Assembly: GCF_013911085.1 (NCBI RefSeq)
Contig: NZ_JACERN010000042.1
Coordinates: 62,001-126,000 of the forward strand
Direction of reading: 5' to 3'
Origin: Aquitalea aquatica
GTDB taxonomy: Bacteria > Pseudomonadota > Gammaproteobacteria > Burkholderiales > Chromobacteriaceae
Length of the DNA stretch: 64,000 nt
The notes beneath the pieces were generated by a model. The model worked only from the letters and a program-made list of their open reading frames with translations, made no database searches and was not told the DNA's origin. Positions 8,390 through 17,680 of the stretch are shown here, piece by piece. The first letter of the stretch is position 1; the number at the start of each line of letters is the position of its first letter. Position numbers and translations under genes: made by a program.

Positions 8390-10225
8390 GTGAACAATCC
8401 CAATCGTGCTGGTGCTCGAGTGCTGAGCCGCCGGCGCTATCTGCCCCTGCTAGCCTGGCTATCGCTGCTGTGTACGGTACTGTTGCCGCAACTGGCGCAG
8501 GCGGCTGATTATCAAAGCCTGCCGCCACAGCCGGCGCTGATCAGTTGTAGCGCATTGGGTCAGCAGGCTTTGAATGGCGTGGCCGATGCGCCGGTCAGCA
8601 TCAGCAATGCCAGTGTGGTGGCAACACCCAAGGGTGATTTTTGCAAGGTGGAAGGGACCATCGCCCCGGCCATCGGCTTCGAGGTAGACCTGCCGCTCAA
8701 GGGCTGGACCCAGCGTTATCTGCAAGGCGGTTGCGGCGGCCTGTGTGGCATGACCCGCGTGGGCATCAGCAATGCTGGCCGTTGTGGCCCGGCGCTGAAT
8801 GGCGAATTCGTGGTGTCAGGCAATGACATGGGCCACAAGGGCTCGATGACGGGCCCGGATCAGGCCAGTTTCGGGGCTGATCCACAAAAACGCATCGACT
8901 TTGCCTACCGCGCCAATCACCAGACCGCGCTGGTGGCCAAGGCCTTGATCAAGGCCTTTTATGGCCAGCCTGCACGCTTTGCCTATTTCGTCGGCTGCTC
9001 CGATGGTGGCCGTGAAGCCTTGATGGAGGCGCAGCGTTATCCGGATGACTTTGACGGTGTGGCAGCCGGCGCGCCGGCAGCCTTGTTCCAGCTGCAAAAT
9101 TCGCTGTATCACGCCTGGAATGTGGTGGCCAATCAGCGTGCGGATGGCAGTAACATCCTGCTGCAAAACCGGCTGGGCATTCTGCACCGTGCCGTGCTGG
9201 CGCATTGCGCCGAGGGTTCCGGAGTAAAGGACGGCCTGCTGCAAGACCCGCTCAGCTGCAAGGTGGACCCGGCCTGGGCACAGTGCCCGGCCGCTGCCAA
9301 GGACAGCAGCCAGTGCCTGAGCGCCGAAGAAGTGGCGGTGGCACGCAAGCTGTATGACGGCCCGCTGGATGCCGCCGGCCGCCGCCTGACGATAGGCGGT
9401 GCCTTGCCGGGGTCCGAGCTGCAATGGATGCTGCCCAATAGCGCAGCAGGCAAGTCGATGAGTCAGGACATGGCCTCGCTGGCTATCAGCTACCTGATCC
9501 TGCCGCAGGTGGACCTGGCCATGGGCAATCTGCAACAGCTGCGGTTTGATGACGCCACCTTCCAGAAACTAGCCCAGCTGGCTCCCCTGTACAACGCTGC
9601 CAATACCAATCTGCTGCCCTTCCAGCGACGTGGCAGCAAGCTGATTCTGTGGCACGGGCTGGCGGATACCTCGATTACGCCTGCCGTGTCGCTGGCCTAT
9701 TACCAGGGCGTGCAGCAACAGCTGGGCGCAGCGGCTACCGACAGCTTCATGCGCTTGTTCCTGCTGCCCGGGGTAAGCCACTGCGGTGGTGGTGATGGCT
9801 ATAACCAGGTAGATGTGCTCAGCCCGCTGATGGCATGGACCGAGCTGCAGCACGCGCCGGAGGCGCTGATTACCGGCAAGCTGGCGCAGCCCGAGCCGGA
9901 TTTCATGGCGGGCCCGCCACCGGGCAAGCTGCCGGCCAAAGGCAAGCCTGGCCTGGCACCGCCCACCTTGCATCTGCCAATCATGGCCAGCAGCCCGCTG
10001 GCCAAGCCGTGGGCGGCACTGAAGGCCACCCGGCCGGTGTATCCGTGGCCGCAGATTGCACGCTATAGCGGACAAGGCGATGTCAACGACGCCGCCAGCT
10101 ATCAGCCAGCGCGCTCGGCCCTTGCCTTGCCGCTGGATTTCAACAGCCTCGCCACCAGCCTTATCGGCCCTGACAATCAGCAGGACAATGCCGCCAGTGC
10201 TCAGCGCCTGTCGCCGGCGCAATAA
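8390..10225 (+). CDS. Tannase/feruloyl esterase family secreted esterase
   Basis: Predicted to hydrolyse galloyl esters of tannins, releasing gallate. The 611-residue protein has a signal peptide with an arginine-rich start (LSRRRY), a hydrophobic core and an AQAAD cleavage region. The nucleophile motif GCSDGG puts the serine near residue 204, and SHCGGG near residue 465 supplies the histidine. Paired cysteines, such as those in GGCGGLCGM, are typical of the family. AGGAG at 8377-8381 suits the GTG at 8390 better than the GTG at 8381. The neighbouring complete gallate pathway supports tannase rather than feruloyl esterase, but the family covers both and the substrate cannot be fixed from sequence. 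Confidence 0.87.
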   Translation: MNNPNRAGARVLSRRRYLPLLAWLSLLCTVLLPQLAQAADYQSLPPQPALISCSALGQQALNGVADAPVSISNASVVATPKGDFCKVEGTIAPAIGFEVDLPLKGWTQRYLQGGCGGLCGMTRVGISNAGRCGPALNGEFVVSGNDMGHKGSMTGPDQASFGADPQKRIDFAYRANHQTALVAKALIKAFYGQPARFAYFVGCSDGGREALMEAQRYPDDFDGVAAGAPAALFQLQNSLYHAWNVVANQRADGSNILLQNRLGILHRAVLAHCAEGSGVKDGLLQDPLSCKVDPAWAQCPAAAKDSSQCLSAEEVAVARKLYDGPLDAAGRRLTIGGALPGSELQWMLPNSAAGKSMSQDMASLAISYLILPQVDLAMGNLQQLRFDDATFQKLAQLAPLYNAANTNLLPFQRRGSKLILWHGLADTSITPAVSLAYYQGVQQQLGAAATDSFMRLFLLPGVSHCGGGDGYNQVDVLSPLMAWTELQHAPEALITGKLAQPEPDFMAGPPPGKLPAKGKPGLAPPTLHLPIMASSPLAKPWAALKATRPVYPWPQIARYSGQGDVNDAASYQPARSALALPLDFNSLATSLIGPDNQQDNAASAQRLSPAQ

Positions 10226-10342
10226 AGCGGCGGCACCTGCGACAAGGAGTGGGTGAACTTGCCGCTGCCCGAGCGGCCGGGCTGAGCCCGGCAGCCGGGG
10301 CGGGTGCTCAGCCCGCTGCTGCAGCTGCCTGGTCGTGCAGGA

Positions 10343-10374
10343 ACAAGGCCCCCGCCGCACAGCGGGGGCCTTGT
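10343..10374. terminator. Bidirectional hairpin terminator between tannase and araC-type genes
   Basis: A 13-base-pair perfect inverted repeat (ACAAGGCCCCCGC with GCGGGGGCCTTGT) lies between two converging genes. The T runs are short, so termination efficiency is uncertain. Confidence 0.65.
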
Positions 10375-10381
10375 GCATGGT

Positions 10382-11158
10382 TCAGTCCTGTCCGGTGGCC
10401 TGGCGATACTGGCGCGGGGTAAGGCCGGTGAGTGCCTTGAACTGGCGGCTGAAGGCACTGTGGTCGGTGTAGCCGCAGTGCAGGGCGACATCGGTGATGG
10501 GCATGTCGCTATGCAGCAGGCGGTGCGCATGTTCCAGCCGGGCCTTGTGAATCATTTGGCGTGGTGTCAGATGAAACACCTTTTTGCAGTAGCGCTCCAG
10601 CTGGGCGGCGGACACGCCGGCAATGGCGGTGAGCTCTGCCATGCTGAGCGGGCGGTTGAAGTGCTGGCGAATGAATTCATCCACCGCCACCAGCCGCTTG
10701 TAGGCCGGGTGGGTCTTGCTGGCTGCTTGCAGGTCCAGCGAAATGCCGATCAGCCCGATGATTTCATTGGCCTGGCTGTATAGTGGCCATTTGTAGGTCA
10801 GGCACCAGCCGGGTTCGCGGTTCTTGAACAGGTGCAGTTCCAGCTGGCTTTCCAGTACCAGTCCACCCTCCAGCACTTTCATGTCCTGCGCGGTATAGAC
10901 CGGCCCCAGTTGGGCTGGAAACACCTCGGCACTGGTCTTGCCCAGCAGCGGTTGCAGGCTTTTCAGGCCGCAGCGTTCCACCAGTGTCTGGTTGGCCACC
11001 AGATAACGCGCCTGACGATCCTTGATGAAGATGGCTGCATTCGGGATCAGGTCCAGCACCGGCAGCAGCGGCCCCAGCCCTGCCAGCAGTGCAGCAATGG
11101 ACGGCGGGCGCATGGCTTCCTGCCAGCGCGCGATGGTTTCCAGCGTATCGCCAGTCAT
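10382..11158 (-). CDS. PAS-AraC family regulator, likely controls the 4-hydroxyproline genes
   Basis: A 258-residue protein with a PAS-like sensor domain at about residues 25-145 (LIPNAAIFIKDRQARYLVANQTLVERCG) and a C-terminal AraC double helix-turn-helix at about 155-255, ending in the family signature region (ITDVALHCGYTDHSAFSRQFKALTG). AGGGGA precedes the ATG at 11158. It is divergent from the hydroxyproline operon across a 260-base gap containing tandem direct repeats (11216-11244), the type of site AraC proteins bind, so it probably activates that operon. The PAS ligand is unknown. PAS-AraC fusions are less common than cupin-AraC regulators. Confidence 0.85.
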   Translation of the reverse strand: MTGDTLETIARWQEAMRPPSIAALLAGLGPLLPVLDLIPNAAIFIKDRQARYLVANQTLVERCGLKSLQPLLGKTSAEVFPAQLGPVYTAQDMKVLEGGLVLESQLELHLFKNREPGWCLTYKWPLYSQANEIIGLIGISLDLQAASKTHPAYKRLVAVDEFIRQHFNRPLSMAELTAIAGVSAAQLERYCKKVFHLTPRQMIHKARLEHAHRLLHSDMPITDVALHCGYTDHSAFSRQFKALTGLTPRQYRQATGQD

Positions 11159-11177
11159 TCTTTCCCCTTTGCCTTGC

Positions 11178-11200
11178 CTCCCCTCAGCGGGGGAGTTTTT
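11178..11200 (+). terminator. Terminator-like hairpin in the divergent regulator/operon gap
   Basis: CTCCCC pairs with GGGGAG around a 6-base loop and is followed by TTTTT on the plus strand. Nothing on the plus strand ends here, so it would only stop read-through from the tannase side before the hydroxyproline operon promoter. Confidence 0.4.
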
Positions 11201-11215
11201 ATCCCGGAAACAGTA

Positions 11216-11244
11216 ATTGTGCTGATTTCGTCATTGTCGCTGAT
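11216..11244. promoter_or_regulatory. Tandem direct repeats, candidate AraC-type operator
   Basis: ATTGTGCTGAT (11216-11226) and ATTGTCGCTGAT (11233-11244) repeat with a 17-base offset, in the gap between the PAS-AraC regulator and the epimerase gene. AraC-family proteins often bind such direct half-sites. The assignment is an inference from arrangement and position only. Confidence 0.4.
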
Positions 11245-11419
11245 GATAACCATCAAGATTCCGGGCCGCAATGCAGCCATTCTATGCAGGTGCTGACGAA
11301 GACGGATGCGGCACGAAGATGCAATGGAATCAAGGCACTGCACGGCATGGCCGCGCACGCTCCGCGCCTTGTGCATCTGCCCGCCATCCGTCATTCACGT
11401 TTCTGGAATGGATAGGTAT

Positions 11420-12346
11420 ATGCAAGAGATACACATCATCGATTCCCACACCGGGGGCGAACCCACCCGGCTGGTGATGCAAGGATTCCCCGCGCTGGCC
11501 GGTGGCAGCATGGCCGAGCAGCGCGACGCACTGCGCCAGCAGCACGACCAGTGGCGGCGCGCCTGCCTGCTGGAGCCGCGCGGCAGCGAAGTGCTGGTGG
11601 GGGCACTGTATTGCGCCCCCGTGTCGCCGGATGCCACTTGCGGGGTGATCTTCTTCAACAACACCGGTTATCTGGGTATGTGCGGCCACGGCACCATCGG
11701 CCTGATCGCCTCACTGCATTACCAGGGCCTGATTGCACCGGGCGTGCACAAGATCGACACCCCGGTTGGCCCGGTCAGTGCCACCCTGCATGCCGACGGC
11801 GCGGTCACTCTGGGTAATGTGCCGGCCTACCGTTACCGCCAGCAAGTGGCGGTGGAGGTGCCAGGTTATGGCGTATTCCATGGTGATGTTGCCTGGGGCG
11901 GAAACTGGTTCTTCCTGGTGGCCGAGCACGGCATGACGCTTGAAATGGCCAATGTGGAGGCGCTGACCACCTTTACCTGGGCCATGCTCAAGGCGCTGGA
12001 AGCGCAAGGCATTACCGGGGCCGATGGCGCGCTGATCGACCACGTTGAGCTGTTCGCCGACGATGCCGAGGCCGACAGCCGCAACTTTGTCATGTGCCCA
12101 GGCAAGGCCTATGACCGCTCGCCTTGCGGCACCGGCACCAGCGCCAAGCTGGCTTGTCTTGCCGCCGACGGCAAGCTGGCCGAAGGCGAACACTGGGTAC
12201 AGGCCAGCATTACCGGCAGCCAGTTTGTCGGTCATTACCAGCGCGAGGGCGAACTGATTCGCCCCTTCATTACCGGCCGCGCCTACGTCACCGCCAACAG
12301 CATGCTGCTGATCGACGAACAAGACCCTTTCGCGTGGGGCATTTGA
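11420..12346 (+). CDS. hypRE: 4-hydroxyproline 2-epimerase (proline racemase family)
   Basis: Interconverts trans-4-hydroxy-L-proline and cis-4-hydroxy-D-proline, the first catabolic step. The 308-residue protein carries both catalytic cysteines, C88 in GMCGHGTIG and C236 in SPCGTGTSA. This two-cysteine pattern distinguishes racemases/epimerases from the Thr/Cys dehydratases of the same family. The start [15 protein letters not shown] is typical. The ATG at 11420 is the only start that puts this motif at the N-terminus; the frame extends upstream without family similarity. It heads an operon with a pyrroline deaminase, an aldehyde dehydrogenase and an FAD dehydrogenase, which fixes the substrate as hydroxyproline rather than proline. 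Confidence 0.92.
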   Translation: MQEIHIIDSHTGGEPTRLVMQGFPALAGGSMAEQRDALRQQHDQWRRACLLEPRGSEVLVGALYCAPVSPDATCGVIFFNNTGYLGMCGHGTIGLIASLHYQGLIAPGVHKIDTPVGPVSATLHADGAVTLGNVPAYRYRQQVAVEVPGYGVFHGDVAWGGNWFFLVAEHGMTLEMANVEALTTFTWAMLKALEAQGITGADGALIDHVELFADDAEADSRNFVMCPGKAYDRSPCGTGTSAKLACLAADGKLAEGEHWVQASITGSQFVGHYQREGELIRPFITGRAYVTANSMLLIDEQDPFAWGI

Positions 12347-12413
12347 GCCCGCACGCCGGATGCCCGGCATCCTTTCCCCACACACACGCATGAATGCTGC
12401 AAGGAGCAAAACA

Positions 12414-13361
12414 ATGAGCGACAACATTTTCACCGGTTGCATCCCGGCCCTGATGACCCCGTGTACTGCAGAGCGCAAGCCGGATTTTGACGCACTGGTA
12501 GCCAAGGGCCAGCAACTGATTGCCGCCGGCATGAGCGCCGTGGTGTATTGCGGCTCGATGGGCGACTGGCCGCTCTTGACCGAAGCCGAGCGTCAGGAAG
12601 GCGTGGCCCGGCTGGTGGCTGCCGGTGTGCCTACCATTGTCGGCACCGGTGCGGTGAATACCCGCGAGGCGGTGTCCCATGCCGCGCATGCCGCCCGTGT
12701 TGGCGCACATGGCCTGATGGTGATTCCGCGCGTGCTGTCGCGTGGTGCATCACCGGCTGCCCAGAAAGCCCATTTCTCCGCCATCCTCGCTGCCGCGCCA
12801 AACCTGCCGGCGGTGATCTACAACAGTCCCTACTACGGCTTTGCCACCCGTGCCGACCTGTTCTTCGAACTGCGTCGCAGCTATCCCAACCTGATCGGTT
12901 TCAAGGAGTTCGGTGGTGCGGCCGACATGCGCTATGCCGCCGAGCACATCACCTCGCAGGATGATCAGGTCACCCTGATGGTGGGGGTGGATACCCAGGT
13001 GGTGCATGGCTTTGTCAATTGCAATGCCACCGGCGCCATCACCGGTATCGGCAATGCGCTGCCGCGCGAGGTGCTGCACCTGGTGGCCCTGAGCAAGGCG
13101 GCCGCCAAGGGCGACGCCACCGCTCGCCGTCAGGCGCGCGAGCTGGAATCCGCGCTGGCGGTGCTGTCCTCCTTCGATGAAGGCTGCGATCTGGTGCTGT
13201 ATTACAAGTACCTGATGGTGCTGAACGGTGACACCGAATACAGCCTGCACTTTAACGAAACCGACGTGCTGAGCGAAGCCCAGCGCCGCTATGCCGAAAC
13301 CCAGTACACGCTGTTCCGCGAGTGGTATCGCAACTGGTCGGCCGGCCTGAATGTGGCCTGA
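12414..13361 (+). CDS. hypD: 1-pyrroline-4-hydroxy-2-carboxylate deaminase (DapA/NAL superfamily)
   Basis: Converts pyrroline-4-hydroxy-2-carboxylate to 2-ketoglutarate semialdehyde with loss of ammonia. The 315-residue TIM barrel has the Schiff-base lysine K164 (IGFKEFGG) and the partner tyrosine Y136 in YNSPYYGF, as in the dihydrodipicolinate synthase superfamily. AAGGAG precedes the ATG at 12414; an in-frame ATG at 12390 lacks a binding site. Alone it could be called a dihydrodipicolinate synthase-like lyase. Position between the hydroxyproline epimerase and the semialdehyde dehydrogenase gives the specific role. Confidence 0.9.
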   Translation: MSDNIFTGCIPALMTPCTAERKPDFDALVAKGQQLIAAGMSAVVYCGSMGDWPLLTEAERQEGVARLVAAGVPTIVGTGAVNTREAVSHAAHAARVGAHGLMVIPRVLSRGASPAAQKAHFSAILAAAPNLPAVIYNSPYYGFATRADLFFELRRSYPNLIGFKEFGGAADMRYAAEHITSQDDQVTLMVGVDTQVVHGFVNCNATGAITGIGNALPREVLHLVALSKAAAKGDATARRQARELESALAVLSSFDEGCDLVLYYKYLMVLNGDTEYSLHFNETDVLSEAQRRYAETQYTLFREWYRNWSAGLNVA

Positions 13362-13445
13362 GCCTGTCTCTGACTACCTGTGCCATGCCGCTGTGGCGTG
13401 GCCGGGTTTACCTCATTAGCAGTCATCGAAGGTGCAGGAAACCAT

Positions 13446-15017
13446 ATGAATCTGACAGGCAAGATGCTGATTGGCGGACAAGCTGTTGCCGGCATGCGCG
13501 AGGCTAGCCACGGGATTGACCCCGCCAGCGGGTTGGCGCTGGAGCCGGCCTATGCCGGTGCCGATGCGGCACAGCTGGCGCAAGCCTGCGCGCTGGCCTG
13601 GGCTGCGTTTGATGTCTACCGCGAAACCACGCCAGCGCAGCGGGCGCAGTTGCTGGAAACCATTGCCGAGGAAATCGAAGCGCTGGGCGATGCGTTGATT
13701 GAACGCGCCATGCAAGAAACCGGCCTGCCACGCGCCCGCTTGCAGGGCGAGCGTGCCCGCACCTGCGGCCAGCTGCGCAGCTTTGCCCGTACCGTTCTGG
13801 CTGGCGAATGGCTGGATGTACGGGTAGACCCGGCCCAGCCGGCACGCCAGCCGCTGCCGCGTGCCGACCTGCGCCAGCGCCAGATCCCGCTGGGGCCGGT
13901 GGCGGTGTTCGGTGCCAGCAATTTCCCGCTGGCGTTTTCGGTGGCCGGTGGCGATACCGCCTCGGCGCTGGCGGCCGGTTGTCCGGTTATCGTCAAGGCG
14001 CACAGTGCTCACCCCGGCAGCAGCGAGCTGGCCGGACAAGCCATCGTGCGGGCGCTGGCCCGCTGTGAGCTGCCTGCCGGGGTGTTCGCCCTGCTGTTTG
14101 GCAGTGGCCGCGCAGTGGGGCAGGGTCTGGTGGGCGATCCGCGTATCAAGGCCGTGGGCTTTACCGGATCGCGTGCTGGCGGTCTGGCGCTGTGTCGGGC
14201 GGCGCAGAATCGCCCGGAGCCGATCCCGGTCTATGCCGAAATGAGTTCCACCAATCCGGTATTCCTGTTGCCCGCTGCCTTGCAGGCCCGTGGGGATGCG
14301 CTGGCACAGGGTTTTGTCGGCTCGCTGACGCTGGGGGCAGGGCAGTTCTGTACCAATCCCGGTCTGCTGATCGCCGTACAGGGGCCCGCGCTGGAGCGTT
14401 TTGTCGCCAGAGCGGCCGATCTGCTGCAACAAAGCGCGGCGCAAACCATGCTCACGCCTGGCATCTGGGCCGCGTATCAGGCCGGAGCGGACAGCTTGTC
14501 CACCCATGCCGCGACAGTCGCCTGCGGCCTGCCCGCCAGTGGGCCAAACCAGTGCCAGGCGCTGCTGCTGCGGGTGAGTGCAGCGGAATACCAGGCCAAT
14601 CCGGCCTTGCAGGCCGAGGTGTTCGGCGCGGCCGCGCTGATTGTGCAATGCCGCGATGAAGCAGAATGCCTGCAACTGGCCGAGGCGCTGGAGGGCCAAC
14701 TGACTGCCACCTTGCAACTGGAAGACGGCGATATCGCACTGGCGCGCAGCCTGTTGCCGGTGCTGGAGCGCAAGGCCGGCCGCATCCTGGTCAACGGCTG
14801 GCCTACCGGGGTTGAGGTGTGCGATGCCATGGTGCATGGCGGGCCGTTCCCGGCGACATCGGATGTGCGTTCTACCTCGGTGGGGACTGCTGCCATCCAG
14901 CGCTTCCTGCGCCCGGTGTGCTATCAGGACCTGCCGGATGTACTGCTGCCGCCAGCCCTGCAGCATGGCAATCCGCTGGCTTTGCGCCGGCTGGTGGATG
15001 GTATGAGGGAGGCCTGA
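13446..15017 (+). CDS. 2-ketoglutarate semialdehyde dehydrogenase (2,5-dioxovalerate dehydrogenase)
   Basis: Oxidises 2-ketoglutarate semialdehyde to 2-ketoglutarate with NAD(P)+, feeding the TCA cycle. The 523-residue aldehyde dehydrogenase has the oxyanion asparagine N159 (GASNFPLAF), the general base E265 (VYAEMSS) and the catalytic cysteine C302 ([10 protein letters not shown]). The length and these motif variants match the KGSADH branch found with hydroxyproline and sugar-acid pathways. Good family alignment begins at the ATG at 13446 ([11 protein letters not shown]). Its stop lies 3 bases before the next start, so the two are probably translated together. Confidence 0.9.
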   Translation: MNLTGKMLIGGQAVAGMREASHGIDPASGLALEPAYAGADAAQLAQACALAWAAFDVYRETTPAQRAQLLETIAEEIEALGDALIERAMQETGLPRARLQGERARTCGQLRSFARTVLAGEWLDVRVDPAQPARQPLPRADLRQRQIPLGPVAVFGASNFPLAFSVAGGDTASALAAGCPVIVKAHSAHPGSSELAGQAIVRALARCELPAGVFALLFGSGRAVGQGLVGDPRIKAVGFTGSRAGGLALCRAAQNRPEPIPVYAEMSSTNPVFLLPAALQARGDALAQGFVGSLTLGAGQFCTNPGLLIAVQGPALERFVARAADLLQQSAAQTMLTPGIWAAYQAGADSLSTHAATVACGLPASGPNQCQALLLRVSAAEYQANPALQAEVFGAAALIVQCRDEAECLQLAEALEGQLTATLQLEDGDIALARSLLPVLERKAGRILVNGWPTGVEVCDAMVHGGPFPATSDVRSTSVGTAAIQRFLRPVCYQDLPDVLLPPALQHGNPLALRRLVDGMREA

Positions 15018-15020
15018 GTC

Positions 15021-16283
15021 ATGGCGCAATTCCTTGCACCGGGAGATGAGGTCATCGTGGTGGGGGCTGGTGTGGTCGGTATCGCCATTGCGCTGCAACT
15101 GCGACTGGCCGGGTTTGCCGTCACCCTGCTGGACCGTGGCGAACCGGCCATGGAAACCAGCTATGGCAATGCCGGAGCCTTTGCCATCAGCGACGTGATT
15201 CCACTGGCAGAACCCGGCGTGCTGCGCAAGGTGCCGGGCTGGATGCTGGATCCGCTGGGACCGCTGGCCCTGCGCTGGCGCTACCTGCCCAGCCTGATGC
15301 CCTGGTTGCTGCGCTTTCTTGCCGCCAGCCGCCCCAGCAAGGTGGCCACGCTCACCCGCGATCTGTCCGCCTTGCTTGGGCGTGTGAATGATGACTACGC
15401 CGCGTTGATCGGAAATGCCGGGCTGGAGCATATGTGGCGACGCCACGGCAACCTCACCCTGTATCGCAATCAGCAGGAGTTCGACACCGCGCTGCCTGCA
15501 TGGCAGGAAAAGGGTCGTCACGGTGTGCAGTGGCAGGCCTTGTCACGCAGCCAGCTCTTGGAGCAGGAGCCCTTGCTGGCCGAGGAGTGGCAATGCGGGG
15601 TACGGGTGCCGGACTGGTCGCATGTGGACGACCCCTACATCTTCAGCCGCGGCCTGTTCGATGCCTTCATCCGTGCCGGTGGGCGCTTTGTGCAGGATGA
15701 GGTGCTGGCTACGGTCGCTGGGGACGGGCGTGTGAGCGGGGTGGAAACAGCCAGCCATGGCCGCCTGTCGGCAGCCTCCACGGTGATTGCCTGCGGCGTG
15801 TGGAGCGATCGCTTTACCCGTCAGCACCGTTACCGCGTGCCACTGGAAAGCGAGCGCGGCTATCACGTCAATCTGCCCTGTGCCGGGGTGAAGCTGCACC
15901 ACTTCATCCAGTGCGCCAGTGAGAGCTTTGTCATTCTGCCCATGGCGGGTGGCGGCCTGCGCCTGGCCGGTACGGTGGAGCTGGCACACCGCGATGCCGC
16001 GCCCAACTGGCGGCGCGCCCACATCCTGCTGGACAAGGCCCGGCGCATCGTCGGCGACTTTTCCACCGAAGACATGACGGTATGGATGGGCAACCGTCCC
16101 TCGCTGCCGGACACCCTGCCCATCATCGGCCCGGCGCCGCAGCAGGCCGGTTTGTGGTTTGCCACCGGCCACGGCCATCTGGGCCTGACGCTGGCGGCCA
16201 CTACCGCCGTGCTGTTGTGCGACATGCTGCAAGGGCAGGGCCCGGCACTGGATATGCAGCCCTACCGGCTATCTCGTTTTTGA
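15021..16283 (+). CDS. FAD-dependent D-hydroxyproline dehydrogenase (DadA-like)
   Basis: Predicted to oxidise cis-4-hydroxy-D-proline to pyrroline-4-hydroxy-2-carboxylate, passing electrons to the respiratory chain. The 420-residue protein begins with a Rossmann FAD motif (VIVVGAGVVGIAIA) and ends with the DAO-family segment (TGHGHLGLTLAATT). GGGAGG at 15008-15013 serves the ATG at 15021. It matches the single-chain DadA-like type of D-hydroxyproline dehydrogenase rather than the three-subunit type, since no small ferredoxin-like subunits are nearby. D-amino-acid dehydrogenase is the alternative generic call; the operon gives the substrate. Confidence 0.88.
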   Translation: MAQFLAPGDEVIVVGAGVVGIAIALQLRLAGFAVTLLDRGEPAMETSYGNAGAFAISDVIPLAEPGVLRKVPGWMLDPLGPLALRWRYLPSLMPWLLRFLAASRPSKVATLTRDLSALLGRVNDDYAALIGNAGLEHMWRRHGNLTLYRNQQEFDTALPAWQEKGRHGVQWQALSRSQLLEQEPLLAEEWQCGVRVPDWSHVDDPYIFSRGLFDAFIRAGGRFVQDEVLATVAGDGRVSGVETASHGRLSAASTVIACGVWSDRFTRQHRYRVPLESERGYHVNLPCAGVKLHHFIQCASESFVILPMAGGGLRLAGTVELAHRDAAPNWRRAHILLDKARRIVGDFSTEDMTVWMGNRPSLPDTLPIIGPAPQQAGLWFATGHGHLGLTLAATTAVLLCDMLQGQGPALDMQPYRLSRF

Positions 16284-16384
16284 TCCTGTCAGACACCGGC
16301 GCAGACCGGTCATGACGGGGGAGCAGTAGCAGGGGAAACCAGCGGGTTTCTCTTGAATAAATGCAGCATCAAAGGAGAAATGAC

Positions 16385-17533
16385 ATGGCACAGAAGAAAC
16401 TGTTTGCAGAAATGAACTGGGTGGTGGCGCTGGGCGGCATGATGATGCCGTTTGCCATGGCGGCCGTCCATGCCGATACGGTGGTGAAAATCGGCTTTTC
16501 CTCGCCGCTGTCCGGCCCGCAGGCCCACTATGGCAAGGACAATGAAAACGCCACCAAGATGGCGATTGACGACGTCAATGCCAAGGGACTGCTGGTGGGC
16601 GGGCAGAAGATCAAGTTTGAGCTGGTGTCCGAAGACGACCAGGCCGACCCGCGCGTTGGCACCCAGGCCGCGCAGCGGCTGGTGGATGCCGGAGTGAAAG
16701 CCGTGATCGGCCACTTCAATTCCGGGGTGTCGATTCCGGCTTCGCGCATTTATTCGGAGGCAGGCATCCCGCAGCTGTCGGTGTCCACCAATCCGGCTTA
16801 CACCCAGCAAGGCTATAAAACCACCTTCCGTCTGGTGGGCAGCGACAGCCAGATTGGCGGCTCGCTGGGGCAGTTCGCCGTGAAAACGCTGAAGGCCAAG
16901 AGCATTGTGGCCATCGACGACCGCACAGCTTACGGCCAGGGCATTGCCGACGAGTTCGTCAAGGCGGTGACCGCCAATGGCGGCAAGGTGTTGCGTCGTG
17001 AGTTCACCTCGGATAAGGCCACCGATTTCACCTCCATCCTCACCGCAGTGAAGGCGGTCAATCCGGAAGTCATCTTCTACGGCGGGGCCGATGCCCAGGC
17101 TGCGCCGATGGCCAAGCAGCTCAAGCGGCTGGGATTGAAAGCCAAGCTGATGGGCGGTGACATGATGAACACGCCTACCTTTATCCAGCTGGCAGGTGCC
17201 GATGCCGCCGGGCATTACTCGGCCGTGGCTGGCGGCATCCTGTCAGCCCGTCCGGCCGGCAAAGAGTTTGAGCGTCGCTACAAGGAGCGCTTCCATCAGG
17301 ACGTGGTCTTGCTGGGGCCGCAGTTCTACGACGGGGTGATGCTGGTGGCCGAGGCCATGAAGCAGGCCGGCTCGGTGGAGCCAGCCAAATACCTGCCCAA
17401 GCTGGCTGCCATCCGCTACAGCGGCGTGACGGCGGATTTTGCCTTTGCCCCCAATGGCAATCTGCTCAAGGCACCGGTCACCCTGTCCGTAGTCAAGAAC
17501 AATGCCTGGGCGGTGCAAACCGTGGTGCGCTAG
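16385..17533 (+). CDS. LivK/LivJ-like periplasmic amino-acid binding protein
   Basis: A 382-residue type I periplasmic binding protein with signal peptide (VALGGMMMPFAMAAVHA) and the LivJ/LivK start VVKIGFSSPLSGPQAHYGKDN. It is the last gene of the hydroxyproline operon and probably binds hydroxyproline or a related amino acid for an ABC importer of the branched-chain type. No permease or ATPase gene lies beside it, so it must use a transporter encoded elsewhere. The ATG at 16385 follows AAAGGAGAAATGAC. The ligand is inferred from the operon. Confidence 0.85.
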   Translation: MAQKKLFAEMNWVVALGGMMMPFAMAAVHADTVVKIGFSSPLSGPQAHYGKDNENATKMAIDDVNAKGLLVGGQKIKFELVSEDDQADPRVGTQAAQRLVDAGVKAVIGHFNSGVSIPASRIYSEAGIPQLSVSTNPAYTQQGYKTTFRLVGSDSQIGGSLGQFAVKTLKAKSIVAIDDRTAYGQGIADEFVKAVTANGGKVLRREFTSDKATDFTSILTAVKAVNPEVIFYGGADAQAAPMAKQLKRLGLKAKLMGGDMMNTPTFIQLAGADAAGHYSAVAGGILSARPAGKEFERRYKERFHQDVVLLGPQFYDGVMLVAEAMKQAGSVEPAKYLPKLAAIRYSGVTADFAFAPNGNLLKAPVTLSVVKNNAWAVQTVVR

Positions 17534-17585
17534 GTGTAACGGCTTCTGCGGTATTCCCCTGTAGTTCTCATCAGTCTCATGCTTG

Positions 17586-17619
17586 GGCTGGCTGCCATCT
17601 GGCAGGCCAGCCGTTTTTT
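17586..17619 (+). terminator. Rho-independent terminator of the hydroxyproline operon
   Basis: GGCTGGC pairs with GCCAGCC, with an inner TGCC/GGCA extension and one bulged base, followed by GTTTTTT. Confidence 0.85.
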
Positions 17620-17636
17620 ATGGTTGGCCGGGCAGC

Positions 17637-17663
17637 AAAAAGGCCATCGCGCAGGATGGCCTT
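17637..17663 (-). terminator. Rho-independent terminator of rlmJ
   Basis: AAGGCCATC pairs with GATGGCCTT around a 6-base loop. On the minus strand it runs into TTTT, just beyond the rlmJ stop. Confidence 0.85.
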
Positions 17664-17680
17664 GTCGGTGGCACTGTCTG

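Noticed and set aside
13416-15521. A 701-codon open frame on the minus strand
   Set aside because: It lies antisense to the aldehyde dehydrogenase and FAD dehydrogenase genes, which have clear catalytic motifs. The protein is rich in Gln, His, Arg and Gly with no recognisable domain, as expected of a mirror frame in GC-rich DNA.
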